In this document: in pieces, positions 17,173 through 25,923 of the stretch
Layout of the letters: every line of letters starts with the position of its first letter
Position numbering within the stretch: the first letter of the stretch is position 1
Source of the DNA: Selenomonas sp. oral taxon 920
Lineage (GTDB): Bacteria; Bacillota; Negativicutes; Selenomonadales; Selenomonadaceae
DNA length: 64,000 nt
Direction of reading: 5' to 3'
NCBI RefSeq assembly: GCF_001717585.1
Contig: NZ_CP017042.1
Location: 409,501 to 473,500 of the forward strand
Position numbers and translations under genes: made by a program
Notes under the pieces: model-generated
The model's input: only the letters and a program-made list of their open reading frames with translations
Database searches by the model: none
What the model was told of the DNA's origin: nothing

Positions 17173-17577
17173 ATGGGAAAGATCTTGGCAATACTGCTGC
17201 TCATTGTGATTGGCTTAACCATCGCAGGCTGTGGCGGGGACACGGCAGAGGAGCGGAAGGATCAGGCAAAGTATCGGCGCATCACCGCCGATGAGGCGCA
17301 GGTTCTCATGCAGCAGACGCAGGACTATCTGATTCTTGATGTGCGCTCACCGGAGGAGTTCGCAGAGGGGCATATCCCGCATGCGATCAATATCCCTATG
17401 GAGCGGTTCGGCGAGGCGCCGCCGCAGGAGCTGCCCGACCGGAATCAGACGATCTTCGTCTACTGCGTCAAGGGAATCCGCAGTATGAACGTCGCGAATC
17501 GGCTCGCGCATATGGGGTACAAGAATATTGTCGAGATGGGCGGCATTCAGGATTGGCACGGCGCGATTGAGAAATAA
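17173..17577 (+). CDS. Rhodanese-domain lipoprotein (copy 1)
   Basis: 134 residues. The lipoprotein signal ends 'LTIAGC' (Cys at about residue 20), followed by one rhodanese domain with 'LILDVRSPEEFAEGHIPHAINIP' features and the catalytic loop 'YCVKGIRS' with the active Cys. Rhodaneses carry sulfane sulfur as a persulfide. A lipid anchor places it outside the inner membrane. It starts at an ATG after gggggg and lies 37 bp after the TSUP gene. Confidence 0.85.
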   Translation: MGKILAILLLIVIGLTIAGCGGDTAEERKDQAKYRRITADEAQVLMQQTQDYLILDVRSPEEFAEGHIPHAINIPMERFGEAPPQELPDRNQTIFVYCVKGIRSMNVANRLAHMGYKNIVEMGGIQDWHGAIEK

Positions 17578-17597
17578 TTGATTGTGAGGTATTGTAT

Positions 17598-18017
17598 ATG
17601 AGTAAATTAGTTATGATTCTTTGTCTGAGTGTACTGACGCTTGGACTCTGTGGCTGCGGAAGTGCGCAGTCTTCCGAGACGAACGGCGGAAAGGAGCAAA
17701 GCATGGCAGCATTTCAGCGCGTGAGTTCGGATGAGGCGGCGAAGATGATGGCGGAAGAGTCGGGGTACCTGATTGTGGATGTGCGGACGGTGAAGGAATT
17801 CGCGGACGGACATATCCCGAAGGCGATCAACATCCCGAATGAATCCATTGGAGGAGCACCGCCGAAGGAACTGCCGGACAAGAATCAGAGGATCTTCGTC
17901 TACTGCCGCAGCGGCTCGCGCAGCCAGCAGGCGGCGCAGAAACTTGCCGACATGGGCTACACGAACATTGTCGAGATGGGCGGCATCAAGGACTGGCACG
18001 GAGATGTCGTGAAATAA
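17598..18017 (+). CDS. Rhodanese-domain lipoprotein (copy 2)
   Basis: 139 residues. The lipobox is 'LGLCGC'. One rhodanese domain has 'LIVDVRTVKEFADGHIPKAINIP' features and the classical active loop 'YCRSGSRS'. It is clearly a tandem paralogue of the gene 20 bp upstream, sharing 'NIVEMGG' and 'DWHG' near the C-terminus. Its active loop is nearer the canonical CxxGxR form. ATG 17598 follows tgaggt at spacing 7; a TTG at 17592 is less likely. Confidence 0.85.
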   Translation: MSKLVMILCLSVLTLGLCGCGSAQSSETNGGKEQSMAAFQRVSSDEAAKMMAEESGYLIVDVRTVKEFADGHIPKAINIPNESIGGAPPKELPDKNQRIFVYCRSGSRSQQAAQKLADMGYTNIVEMGGIKDWHGDVVK

Positions 18018-18033
18018 TCACCACCGATAAATG

Positions 18034-18078
18034 AAGATTGTTGTACGAAGTAAAAAGCTTCCTGCAGCAATCTTTTTT
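18034..18078. terminator. Terminator between the rhodanese and LysR genes
   Basis: Arms 18034-18043 and 18065-18074 pair (one wobble), with an inner GAAG/CTTC pairing, then TTTTTT. It lies between convergent genes and has an A-rich left flank, so it may serve both. Confidence 0.75.
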
Positions 18079-18083
18079 CGTGT

Positions 18084-19001
18084 TCACTTCGCACAGAACG
18101 CCTGCAGCTCCTCGCGGAAAATATTGACAGCGCGCGGCAGGTAACGTTTCTTTGCGCGGGCGAGGATGATTGTGCGGTGCGGATCCCCCTCGATGGCGGC
18201 GTAGCAGGGGGGATGCGCGGGCGGCGCGGCGGCAATCAGCGTCTCGGGAAGGATCGCTGCACCCAGTCCCGCACCCGCAAGTGCGTGCGCCGTGTTCATG
18301 CTGCGCGTTTCGAGCGTGATCTGAGGCAGGAAGTCCGCCGCCTCGCAGAGAGAGAAGAGCGTATCGTGGAGTTTCTGCTCACGGTGCATCAGTAGAAATG
18401 GTGTTTCGCGGAGCGCGTCGAGCGACACCTTGGGCATGTTTTTGCGCACTCCGGGGCACAGTCCGAGTGACGCGCATGCGGGATGCGCGGGCGGGAGAGC
18501 GAGCAGGAGCCGCTCCTCGAAGAGTACATCATAGTCAAAGCGGTGCTCATTGATCGGCAGCAACGAGATGATGCAGTCCGTTTCTCCAGCCTCGGCAAGT
18601 TCTTCGAGGCGATAGGTTGTGTTCTCGCGCAGATGCAGTGTGATCTTCGGATACTTCGCGCAAAAGGCGGGGAGCATGGGCGCGAGGAGATGTGTGCTGC
18701 GAAACTGCGTGAGTCCGAGTGTCACGTCGCCCGCCGCGCCGTGCACGCAGTCATCCACCTGCTGATGAAACGCCTCGTCGAGCGCGATGATGGAGCGCGC
18801 CGTTTCGAGGTAGAGCCTGCCGACGGCGGTCGGCGTGAGGCGTGCGCCGCCGCGGTCAAAGAGAGGCGCACCGATCTTCTTCTCCTGCGCGGCGAGCAAC
18901 TGCGAGAGCGACGGCTGTGAGATGTAGAGTTTTTTCGCGGCGAGCGAGAGCGTACCCTCCTCGGCGATTTTCAAAATGTAGCGAAACTGTCGGAACTCCA
19001 T
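18084..19001 (-). CDS. LysR family transcriptional regulator, probably of the tartrate genes
   Basis: 305 residues. The N-terminal winged helix-turn-helix ('RQFRYILKIAEEGTLSLAAKKLYISQPSLSQ') is followed by the periplasmic-binding-like effector domain. It is divergent from a DASS transporter and ttdAB, the usual arrangement for a LysR activator of the adjacent genes, as with E. coli TtdR. A T-N11-A inverted repeat lies in the shared intergenic region. Ligand tartrate or a related dicarboxylate is inference. Confidence 0.88.
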   Translation of the reverse strand: MEFRQFRYILKIAEEGTLSLAAKKLYISQPSLSQLLAAQEKKIGAPLFDRGGARLTPTAVGRLYLETARSIIALDEAFHQQVDDCVHGAAGDVTLGLTQFRSTHLLAPMLPAFCAKYPKITLHLRENTTYRLEELAEAGETDCIISLLPINEHRFDYDVLFEERLLLALPPAHPACASLGLCPGVRKNMPKVSLDALRETPFLLMHREQKLHDTLFSLCEAADFLPQITLETRSMNTAHALAGAGLGAAILPETLIAAAPPAHPPCYAAIEGDPHRTIILARAKKRYLPRAVNIFREELQAFCAK

Positions 19002-19024
19002 AAAGCTATCTCCTTATAACTATT

Positions 19025-19045
19025 TTCCTATAGAGAGAATAGGAA
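19025..19045. promoter_or_regulatory. Probable LysR binding site (T-N11-A palindrome)
   Basis: TTCCTAT and ATAGGAA are exact inverted repeats separated by 7 bp, and contain T-N11-A. The site lies just upstream of the divergent promoter, where LysR proteins bind. A second partial pair (CCTTATAA near 19011 and TTATAAGG near 19060) flanks it. Confidence 0.65.
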
Positions 19046-19053
19046 TTTACGTA

Positions 19054-19083
19054 TTCGACTTATAAGGAAGGATAGCGTATAAT
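19054..19083 (+). promoter_or_regulatory. Promoter of the DASS transporter-ttdAB operon
   Basis: TTCGAC and TATAAT 18 bp apart, 9 bp downstream of the LysR palindrome. The weak -35 fits an activator-dependent promoter. Confidence 0.55.
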
Positions 19084-19178
19084 GCAAAATAAGTAAAGGG
19101 TCTGCGCAGACTCTCTCGGATGAATGGGCGCATAAACGCTCAAAACAATGTGTATTATCATCACGGGAGGGGACTCTT

Positions 19179-20579
19179 TTGAGCAAGGGAGTACGATGTT
19201 TTCTGACGGCGGGACTAATCGCCGTCCTCTGGTTCCTGCCAGTGCCCGAGGGGCTGACACCGGCAGCTTGGCATCTGTTCGCAATCTTCGCGGGCACAAT
19301 CCTCGGCTTTATTTTACAGCCGTTCCCGCTCGGGACGGTCGCGCTCGCGGCAATCACGTTTGCAGCACTGACGAATACGATCAAGCCGGCAGAGGCGCTG
19401 GCGGGCTTCAGCAATACGGTGATCTGGCTGATCGTGTCGGCGTTTTTGTTCGCGCAGGGCTTTATCAAGACGGGGCTGGGGCGGCGGATAGCATATTATC
19501 TCATTTTGAAATTCGGGTCGAGCAGCCTGAAACTTGCCTACACCCTCGTTCTGAGTGATTTTATTATCGCGCCTGCAACGCCGTCGAATACGGCACGTTC
19601 GGGCGGGATTCTCTTTCCCATTGTGCGCAGCCTCGCTTCGGTCTTTGGCTCGGAGCCGGGGGCGACGGCACGAAAGATCGGCGCGTTCCTCCTCGTCGTG
19701 TCGTTTCAAGTGGATGCGCCGATCGCCGCCGCCTTTCTGACGGCGTGCGCACCGAATCCTCTGATGGCGGAGCTCGCACGGGACACGGCAGGGCTTGAGA
19801 TCTCGTGGGGGCTCTGGGCGATGGCGGGCATCGTGCCCGTCCTGCTCTCGATGGTTGTTCTGCCCTATGTGCTCTACAAGCTCTATCCGCCCGAGATTCA
19901 GAGGACGCCCGAGGCACAGTCACTTGCGCGCGAAAAACTCACGGAGATGGGCGCAATGACGCGGGATGAGAAAATCATCTGCGGCATCTTTGTCGGTGCG
20001 CTCCTCCTCTGGAGTACGTCGGGCTACACGGGCGTGAACGCGACCATTGCCGCCCTCCTCGGTGTGACGGCGATGCTCCTCACGGATGTCCTCACATGGG
20101 AGGATGTGCTGGGGGAAAAGGGCGCGTGGGACGGTATGATGTGGATGGGCGGCATTGTGAGCCTCGCGGGTGCACTGAACAAGATCGGCTTCATCCCGTG
20201 GTTCGCAGCAAGCGTTACGGGGGCGATGACGGGCGTCTCATGGGGGCTGACTCTCGGCATTCTCTTCCTTGTCTATCTCTACAGTCACTATGGCTTTGCG
20301 AGTCTGTCGGGGCATGCGACGGCGATGTACGCGGCATTTCTCGCCGTTGCCGTTGCGGCGGGCGCACCTCCCTATCTTGCGGCACTTGGGCTCGCCTTCC
20401 TCTCGAACCTCATGGCGGGGCTGACACACTACTCCACGGGTTCGGCACCCATCTACTTCGGCGCGGGCTATGTGACGCAGGGGCAGTGGTGGAAGCTGGG
20501 CTTCGTCTGCTCCGTCATCAACATCATTATATGGATCGGCATCGGCTCCGTCTGGTGGAAGATCCTCGGGATTTGGTAA
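19179..20579 (+). CDS. DASS family anion transporter, TtdT/CitT-like
   Basis: 466 residues with about twelve hydrophobic segments. 'SNTARSGGILFPI' and a later 'LSGHATAMYAAFLAVAVAAGAPP' region match the two substrate-binding loops of the divalent anion:sodium symporter (SLC13/CitT) family. It is followed by ttdAB, so a tartrate:succinate exchanger role is likely (inference). The start is TTG at 19179 after gggagggga. About 95 bp of leader precede it. Confidence 0.87.
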   Translation: MSKGVRCFLTAGLIAVLWFLPVPEGLTPAAWHLFAIFAGTILGFILQPFPLGTVALAAITFAALTNTIKPAEALAGFSNTVIWLIVSAFLFAQGFIKTGLGRRIAYYLILKFGSSSLKLAYTLVLSDFIIAPATPSNTARSGGILFPIVRSLASVFGSEPGATARKIGAFLLVVSFQVDAPIAAAFLTACAPNPLMAELARDTAGLEISWGLWAMAGIVPVLLSMVVLPYVLYKLYPPEIQRTPEAQSLAREKLTEMGAMTRDEKIICGIFVGALLLWSTSGYTGVNATIAALLGVTAMLLTDVLTWEDVLGEKGAWDGMMWMGGIVSLAGALNKIGFIPWFAASVTGAMTGVSWGLTLGILFLVYLYSHYGFASLSGHATAMYAAFLAVAVAAGAPPYLAALGLAFLSNLMAGLTHYSTGSAPIYFGAGYVTQGQWWKLGFVCSVINIIIWIGIGSVWWKILGIW

Positions 20580-20625
20580 CTGTGTATTGGTATCAGTGCT
20601 TTCTTAGGATAAAGGAGAGATTTCT

Positions 20626-21525
20626 ATGACGAAAGCGGAAGCCTCTGCGCGCATGACGGATGTGCTCGCAAAGTTCGTGGCGTACACGGGCAAACGGCTG
20701 CCGGACGATGTGCGCGCAAAGATCGCGGAACTCGCCGCGCAGGAGGACGCTCCTCTTGCAAAGTCCATCTATGAAACGATGGAAAGGAATCAGGAACTTG
20801 CGGTGAAGCTGAACCGCCCGAGCTGTCAGGACACGGGTGCAGCGCAATTCTTTCTCAAATGCGGGTCGAACTTTCCGTACATGGCTGAGATGGAGGAGAT
20901 CCTGCACGCAGCGGTCGTGCAGGCGACGGTGGATGCACCGTTGCGTCACAACGCCGTGGAGACGTTTGACGAGTTCAACACAGGCAAGAACGTCGGCAAG
21001 CAGATTCCCTCGATTTTCTGGGAGATCGTGCCCGAGCGTGACGACATCGAGATCCATACGTACATGGCGGGCGGCGGTTGTACGCTGCCGGGCAAGGCGA
21101 TGGTGCTCATGCCGGGCGAGGGCTACGAGGGCGTGACGCGCTTCGTTCTCGATGTCATGACGAGCTACGGGTTGAACGCCTGCCCGCCGCTCCTCGTCGG
21201 CGTCGGTGTCGGCACATCGGTCGATGTCGCGGCACTCCATTCGAAGAAGGCGCTCATGCGCCCGATCGGCTCGCATAATCCGAACCCGCGCGCCGCCAAG
21301 ATGGAGCAGCTGCTTGAGGACGGCATCAACGCCATCGGCCTCGGACCGCAGGGACTGATGGGGAAGCACTCCGTGCTCGGTGTCAACATCGAGAACAGCG
21401 CGCGCCATCCGTCTGTGATCGGCGTCGCCGTGAACGTCGGCTGCTGGTCACACAGGCGCGGACACATCGTCTTTGACAGGAACCTCGACTATAGGATTCT
21501 CTCACACGCGGAGGTGGATTTCTGA
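20626..21525 (+). CDS. ttdA: L(+)-tartrate dehydratase alpha subunit
   Basis: 299 residues, very near E. coli TtdA (303). This is the class I hydro-lyase alpha subunit: '[17 protein letters not shown]' and 'NVGCWSH' contain Cys residues expected to hold the oxygen-sensitive Fe-S cluster, with '[18 protein letters not shown]' between. With TtdB it turns L-tartrate to oxaloacetate. Class I fumarases share this fold, so fumarase activity is possible, but the transporter and LysR neighbours favour tartrate. The ribosome binding site is aaaggagag. The stop shares one base with ttdB. Confidence 0.85.
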   Translation: MTKAEASARMTDVLAKFVAYTGKRLPDDVRAKIAELAAQEDAPLAKSIYETMERNQELAVKLNRPSCQDTGAAQFFLKCGSNFPYMAEMEEILHAAVVQATVDAPLRHNAVETFDEFNTGKNVGKQIPSIFWEIVPERDDIEIHTYMAGGGCTLPGKAMVLMPGEGYEGVTRFVLDVMTSYGLNACPPLLVGVGVGTSVDVAALHSKKALMRPIGSHNPNPRAAKMEQLLEDGINAIGLGPQGLMGKHSVLGVNIENSARHPSVIGVAVNVGCWSHRRGHIVFDRNLDYRILSHAEVDF

Positions 21526-22136
21526 TGGAGAAGAAAGTTCTGACAACCCCGATTCAGCCCGAAGATCTCGCGGACATCAACGTCGGTGACGTGATCTACC
21601 TCACGGGATACCTTACAACCTGCCGCGACGTGGCGCATCGCCGCGTCATTGAGGAGGGACGAAAGCTTCCCGTCGACGTAAAGGACGGCGCGATTCTCCA
21701 CGCAGGACCGATCATCCGCAAGCACGGCGAGGGAAAGTATGAGATGGTCACGGTCGGTCCCACGACCAGTATGCGTATGGAGAAATTTGAGGAGGCGTTC
21801 ATCGCGGAGACGGGCGTGCGCCTGATCATCGGCAAGGGCGGCATGAAGGACGGCACGATGCGCGGGTGCCGCGACCACAAGGCGCTCCACTGTGTATTCC
21901 CGGCGGGCTGCGCCGTTGTCGCCGCCGAATGCGTCGAGGAGATTGTCGCTGCGAATTGGCTCGACCTCGGCATGCCGGAGACTCTCTGGACGTGCAAGGT
22001 GAAGGAGTTTGGTCCCCTCATCGTCTCCATCGACAGTCACGGGCGCAACATCTTCGAGGAGAACAAGGTGATCTTCAACGAACGCAAGGAAAAAGCGTGC
22101 GCGGAGATCTGCAAGCAGGTCGGGTTTATCAAGTAA
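21525..22136 (+). CDS. ttdB: L(+)-tartrate dehydratase beta subunit
   Basis: 203 residues (E. coli TtdB is 201). '[21 protein letters not shown]' and 'GPTTSMRME' followed by 'IIGKGGM' match the beta subunit of class I fumarase/tartrate dehydratase. It begins in the last base of the ttdA stop, so the subunits are made together. Confidence 0.87.
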   Translation: MEKKVLTTPIQPEDLADINVGDVIYLTGYLTTCRDVAHRRVIEEGRKLPVDVKDGAILHAGPIIRKHGEGKYEMVTVGPTTSMRMEKFEEAFIAETGVRLIIGKGGMKDGTMRGCRDHKALHCVFPAGCAVVAAECVEEIVAANWLDLGMPETLWTCKVKEFGPLIVSIDSHGRNIFEENKVIFNERKEKACAEICKQVGFIK

Positions 22137-22154
22137 ATACGAATAGAAAAAACA

Positions 22155-22192
22155 GCGACGCATCGGTCGAGATGACTGATGCGTCGCCGTTT
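22155..22192. terminator. Terminator between ttdB and the MetE-like gene
   Basis: A perfect 10-bp stem (22155-22164 with 22178-22187), A-rich on the left and followed by GTTTT. It separates convergent genes and could work both ways. Confidence 0.8.
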
Positions 22193-22215
22193 TGCACTTT
22201 ACACGATGAAGTTTT

Positions 22216-23328
22216 CTATTTCCAAACCGATTCCGCGACCTCTTTGATGAAGCGCAGCTTGTTCCACTGCTCCTCTTCCGTCAGGATGTTGCCCTCCTCG
22301 GTCGAGGAGAAGCCGCACTGCGGGCTGAGGCAGAGCTGATCGAGCGGAACGTGCTTTTCCGCCTCATGGATGCGTGCGACAATATCCTCCTTCTTTTCGA
22401 GTGTGCCCGATTTCGAGGTGACCAGTCCGAGTACGACGCGCTGATTCTTGATGTGATCGAGTGGGGCAAATCCACCTGCGCGGTCGGAGTCGTATTCGAG
22501 AAAGAAGCCGTCGACCCTGCAGCCGCCGAAGAGAATCTCCGCGACGGGCTCGTAGCCGCCCGAGGAGAACCATGTCGAGCGGAAATTGCCGCGGCAGATG
22601 TGCATGGTGATCGTCATGTCCGCAGGCTTTGCCTCCAATGCACGGTTGATCATCGTGACGTAGGCGCGCTCGATGCGGTCGAGGTCGAAGCCGCGCGCCT
22701 CGTACGCTGCACGCTTCTCCGGATCACAGAACTCGCCCCAGGATGTGTCATCGAGCTGCAGATAGCGGCAGCCCGCCTCGTAGAATGCACGGATTGCCTT
22801 CTGATAGGCGAGTGCGATATCCTCAAAGAGCGCATCCTCGTTCTCGTAGCGCGGAATCGGCGTGTAGTCCGTCGCGCACACGCAGCAGATGAGGTGCAGC
22901 ATGCTGGGGGAGGGGATCGTCATCTTGGCGACGGCATCGCCTGCGAGATCGTTTAGGAAACGGAAGTGACCGAGAAACGGATGTGCGCCGAAGTCCACCT
23001 TGTCCACAATTTTTACCGTTGCCGCCTTTGGCTGTGCGCCCTTGAATGCGACCGACCAATGCGCGGCGCCAATCTCCTCCACGCCGCCGAGTGCCGCGAG
23101 AAAGTCGAGGTGCCAGTAGCGGCGGCGGAACTCACCGTCCGTGACGGCACAGAGCCCGACTTCCTTCTCCTTTGTGACGAGATCACGGATCGCCGCATCC
23201 TCCGCCTGCCGCAGATCGTCTGCCGATGCGTTTCCTGCGGCGTATGCCTCACGCATCTTCATGAGAGCGGCGGGGCGCAGGAAGCTCCCCACGATGTCAT
23301 AGCGGAATGGTGCCTTTGTATTGTTCAT
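22216..23328 (-). CDS. Cobalamin-independent methionine synthase-like protein (YxjG/YxjH type)
   Basis: 370 residues, matching only the C-terminal catalytic half of MetE, as in Bacillus YxjG. Zinc ligands appear in place: 'MHICRGN' (His and Cys), a Glu in 'FFLEYDSDRAGGF', and 'LSPQCGF' (Cys). It should transfer a methyl group to homocysteine, but the methyl donor is uncertain because the MetE N-terminal half is absent. A -10 TATAAT (23369-23364, minus strand) and aggggga precede the ATG. No SAM riboswitch was seen in the short leader. Confidence 0.85.
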   Translation of the reverse strand: MNNTKAPFRYDIVGSFLRPAALMKMREAYAAGNASADDLRQAEDAAIRDLVTKEKEVGLCAVTDGEFRRRYWHLDFLAALGGVEEIGAAHWSVAFKGAQPKAATVKIVDKVDFGAHPFLGHFRFLNDLAGDAVAKMTIPSPSMLHLICCVCATDYTPIPRYENEDALFEDIALAYQKAIRAFYEAGCRYLQLDDTSWGEFCDPEKRAAYEARGFDLDRIERAYVTMINRALEAKPADMTITMHICRGNFRSTWFSSGGYEPVAEILFGGCRVDGFFLEYDSDRAGGFAPLDHIKNQRVVLGLVTSKSGTLEKKEDIVARIHEAEKHVPLDQLCLSPQCGFSSTEEGNILTEEEQWNKLRFIKEVAESVWK

Positions 23329-23415
23329 TGAAATTCCCCCTGTTGTATTATTGTGTTTGCGTTATTATAACATAGAATCTCACTTTGGAAATGTTTCTCA
23401 AGTCACAAATACCAC

Positions 23416-23468
23416 AAAAGAAGGGGCTGTTGCACGAAGTTTTCTAACTGCGTGCAACAGTCCCTTTT
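23416..23468 (-). terminator. Terminator of the PTS gene
   Basis: A long stem between 23421-23436 and 23451-23466 (GGGGCTGTTGCACG against CGTGCAACAGTCCC, one wobble) with a 14-base loop and U-run on the minus strand. It isolates the PTS gene from the MetE-like gene. Confidence 0.8.
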
Positions 23469-23484
23469 GGGTGAAAATTAGATA

Positions 23485-25647
23485 TCAGAACTTAGCAACC
23501 GGATCGAGCGCCGTGACTTCGCCCGTAGCAGTCATCTCGATGCTTGTGCCCTCGGGCAGTCCTGTGAAGATCACAAGGCAGGCATCGGATTTCGCATTCT
23601 CACGAATGTAGTCGATGTCGAACTCCATGAGCTTGTCGCCCTTCTTCACCTGCTGTCCCGATTCGACAAAGACATTGAAGCCCTTGCCGCCAAGCGCGAC
23701 CGTGTCCACGCCAATGTGGAGCAGATACTCTGTGCCGTCCGCGCTCTTCATGCCGATGGCGTGCTTCGTGTCAAAGACAAAGACCACCTCGCCGTCGTCG
23801 GGCGCAAGTACCTCTCCTTTGCTCGGATAGATGAAGAAGCCGTCGCCCATCATCTTGCTTGCAAACGCCTCGTCGGGCGCCTCCGTGATCGGATGCACCG
23901 TGCCCGTGACGGGGCTGCAAAGTGTGCGTCCCTCGCCTGCGGGAGCCGCTGCTGTTGTTTCTGCAGCGGCGGGATGTTCCTCAACGGCGGCTGCGGCAGG
24001 CACATCGTCCTCCGGCTCGACATCGGGGGCTGTCTCAAGATAGGTCTCGAGGTTCGATTTGATGACGGCGACCTGCGGTCCGTAGATGACCTGCACGCCC
24101 GTGCCCTTGACGATGACGCCGACCGCGCCCGTCGCCTTGAGCAGTTTTTCATTTACAAGTGAGGAGTCTTCCACGGAGCAGCGCAGACGCGTTGCGCAGC
24201 AGTCGACGGACGTGATGTTGCGCTTGCTGCCGAGCCCGCGCGCGATCGCAGCGCTCTTTGCGTCCCCCGAAGCTCCGTCGGCGGCAGATCCGCCCGCACC
24301 CTCACGTGCCTGATAGTCCGCCTTTGTGAAGAGTTTCGTCTCCTCGTCGTCGTCCTCGCGGCCCGGCGTCTTGAAGTTGAAGTGCTGAATCATCCAGCGG
24401 AAGATGAAATAGTAGAGGAAGAAGTAGATCACGCCGACGGGGATGACGTACATCCAGCTCGTCTTTGCCTCACCCTGAAGGATACCGAAGATGAAGAAAT
24501 CGAGGAGACCGCCCGAGAACGTAAGTCCCACGGCGATGTTCAGCATGTGTGCAATCATGTACGCCGCGCCCGCGAGTGCGACCTGCACGGCGAAAAGTGC
24601 GGGAGCCACGAAGAGGAAGGAGAACTCGATCGGCTCCGTGATGCCCGTGAGCATACAGGTGAGCGCCGCCGAGAGCAGAAGTCCGCGCGCGACCGCCTTT
24701 TTCTCAGGACGTGCGCAGTGGTACATTGCGAGTGCCGCGCCCGGCAGACCGAAGATCATAAAGATGAACTCGCCCGAGAAATACCGCGTCGCGTCCGCAC
24801 TGAAATGCGCGACGTTGGGTGAGGCGAGCTGTGCAAAGAAGATGTTCTGACCGCCCTGGATGAGCTGCCCGTCGATCATCATTGAGCCGCCGACGCCCGT
24901 CTGCCAGAACGGCAGGTAGAAGACGTGGTGCAGACCGAACGGGATGAGTGCACGCTTGACGATGCCGAAGATCAGCGTGCCAATGTAGCCCGTACCCGTG
25001 ACGAGACTGCCGAGGGCGAAGATGCCCTGCTGGGCGAGCGGCCAGAGGAAGTACATCGCGATGCCGACAAAGAGGAAGACAATCGTCGAGATGATGGGGA
25101 CGAAGCGCGAACCGCCGAAGAAGGAGAGTGCATTCGGCAGAACGATCTTGTGATACTTGTTGTGCAGCCACGCCACGCCGATTCCGACGATGATGCCGCC
25201 GAACACGCCCATCTGGAATGACATGATACCACAGGAGGAGGCAATCGTGCCTTCGAGGACCGTCGGTGCAATCGAACCGTCCGGCAGGATCTGTCCGCCG
25301 ATTTTCAGCATTGCGTTGCAGGCGGTGTGCATGACGAAGAACGCGATCATCGCCGAGAGTGCCGCGACCTCCTTCTCCGCCTTTGCCATGCCGATGGCGA
25401 CACCGACCGCGAAGATGATCGGCAGATTGCCGAAGATCGTGCTGCCTGCACTCGCCATGATCGAGAGCAGTGAATGCAGCGCCGTGCCCGCACCGAGGAC
25501 ACCGCCGAGCCCGTACGTCTCGATCGTTGTCGGGTTCGTGAACGACGCGCCGATGCCGAGCAGGATACCTGCAATCGGCAGGATCGCGACCGGCAGCATG
25601 AAGCTGCGCCCGACGCGTTGGAGCACACTAAAGATTTCATCCTTCAT
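23485..25647 (-). CDS. PTS transporter EIICBA, glucose/N-acetylglucosamine family
   Basis: 720 residues, a full three-domain fusion. EIIC (about 1-430) has many membrane segments and 'GITEPIEFSFLFVAP', the glucose-superfamily signature. EIIB has the phospho-Cys in 'DCCATRLR' (Cys484). An Ala/Glu/Pro-rich linker (about 545-580) leads to EIIA with the phospho-His in 'LLHIGVDTV' (His644). It imports and phosphorylates a hexose. Choice between glucose and N-acetylglucosamine is not safe from sequence. The leader is about 150 nt. Confidence 0.9.
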   Translation of the reverse strand: MKDEIFSVLQRVGRSFMLPVAILPIAGILLGIGASFTNPTTIETYGLGGVLGAGTALHSLLSIMASAGSTIFGNLPIIFAVGVAIGMAKAEKEVAALSAMIAFFVMHTACNAMLKIGGQILPDGSIAPTVLEGTIASSCGIMSFQMGVFGGIIVGIGVAWLHNKYHKIVLPNALSFFGGSRFVPIISTIVFLFVGIAMYFLWPLAQQGIFALGSLVTGTGYIGTLIFGIVKRALIPFGLHHVFYLPFWQTGVGGSMMIDGQLIQGGQNIFFAQLASPNVAHFSADATRYFSGEFIFMIFGLPGAALAMYHCARPEKKAVARGLLLSAALTCMLTGITEPIEFSFLFVAPALFAVQVALAGAAYMIAHMLNIAVGLTFSGGLLDFFIFGILQGEAKTSWMYVIPVGVIYFFLYYFIFRWMIQHFNFKTPGREDDDEETKLFTKADYQAREGAGGSAADGASGDAKSAAIARGLGSKRNITSVDCCATRLRCSVEDSSLVNEKLLKATGAVGVIVKGTGVQVIYGPQVAVIKSNLETYLETAPDVEPEDDVPAAAAVEEHPAAAETTAAAPAGEGRTLCSPVTGTVHPITEAPDEAFASKMMGDGFFIYPSKGEVLAPDDGEVVFVFDTKHAIGMKSADGTEYLLHIGVDTVALGGKGFNVFVESGQQVKKGDKLMEFDIDYIRENAKSDACLVIFTGLPEGTSIEMTATGEVTALDPVAKF

Positions 25648-25797
25648 GTTTCTCTATACCCCTTTCCCTCCGCATTCATCTCCCTGTACACACTCCCCTT
25701 TGGGCGGTAGAGAAAAAGACATTCGAAAGTGCTTTTGAACCTCTTGTCGATGTCTCTATCTCGATGAAGTGCGGAATCTATAAAATTATACACAATA

Positions 25798-25827
25798 ATT
25801 ATACTGCAGACAGAGAAGAAGTGTAAA
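25798..25827 (-). promoter_or_regulatory. Promoter of the PTS gene
   Basis: Minus-strand TTTACA (25827-25822) and TATAAT (25803-25798) are 18 bp apart. A second TATAAT lies about 13 bp downstream. The long untranslated leader could hold an antiterminator site, but I could not identify one. Confidence 0.6.
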
Positions 25828-25857
25828 GAAGAGATTTCGTGGGCGCGGGAAATATTA

Positions 25858-25887
25858 TTGCAATAGTTGTATCACATATGCTATAAT
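25858..25887 (+). promoter_or_regulatory. Promoter of ilvB
   Basis: TTGCAA and TATAAT with an 18-bp spacer, 37 bp before the ATG. The leader is too short for a T-box or leader peptide. Confidence 0.7.
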
Positions 25888-25923
25888 ATTCTTATCATTG
25901 TATCGTAGATTAGAGGTGCGTGT

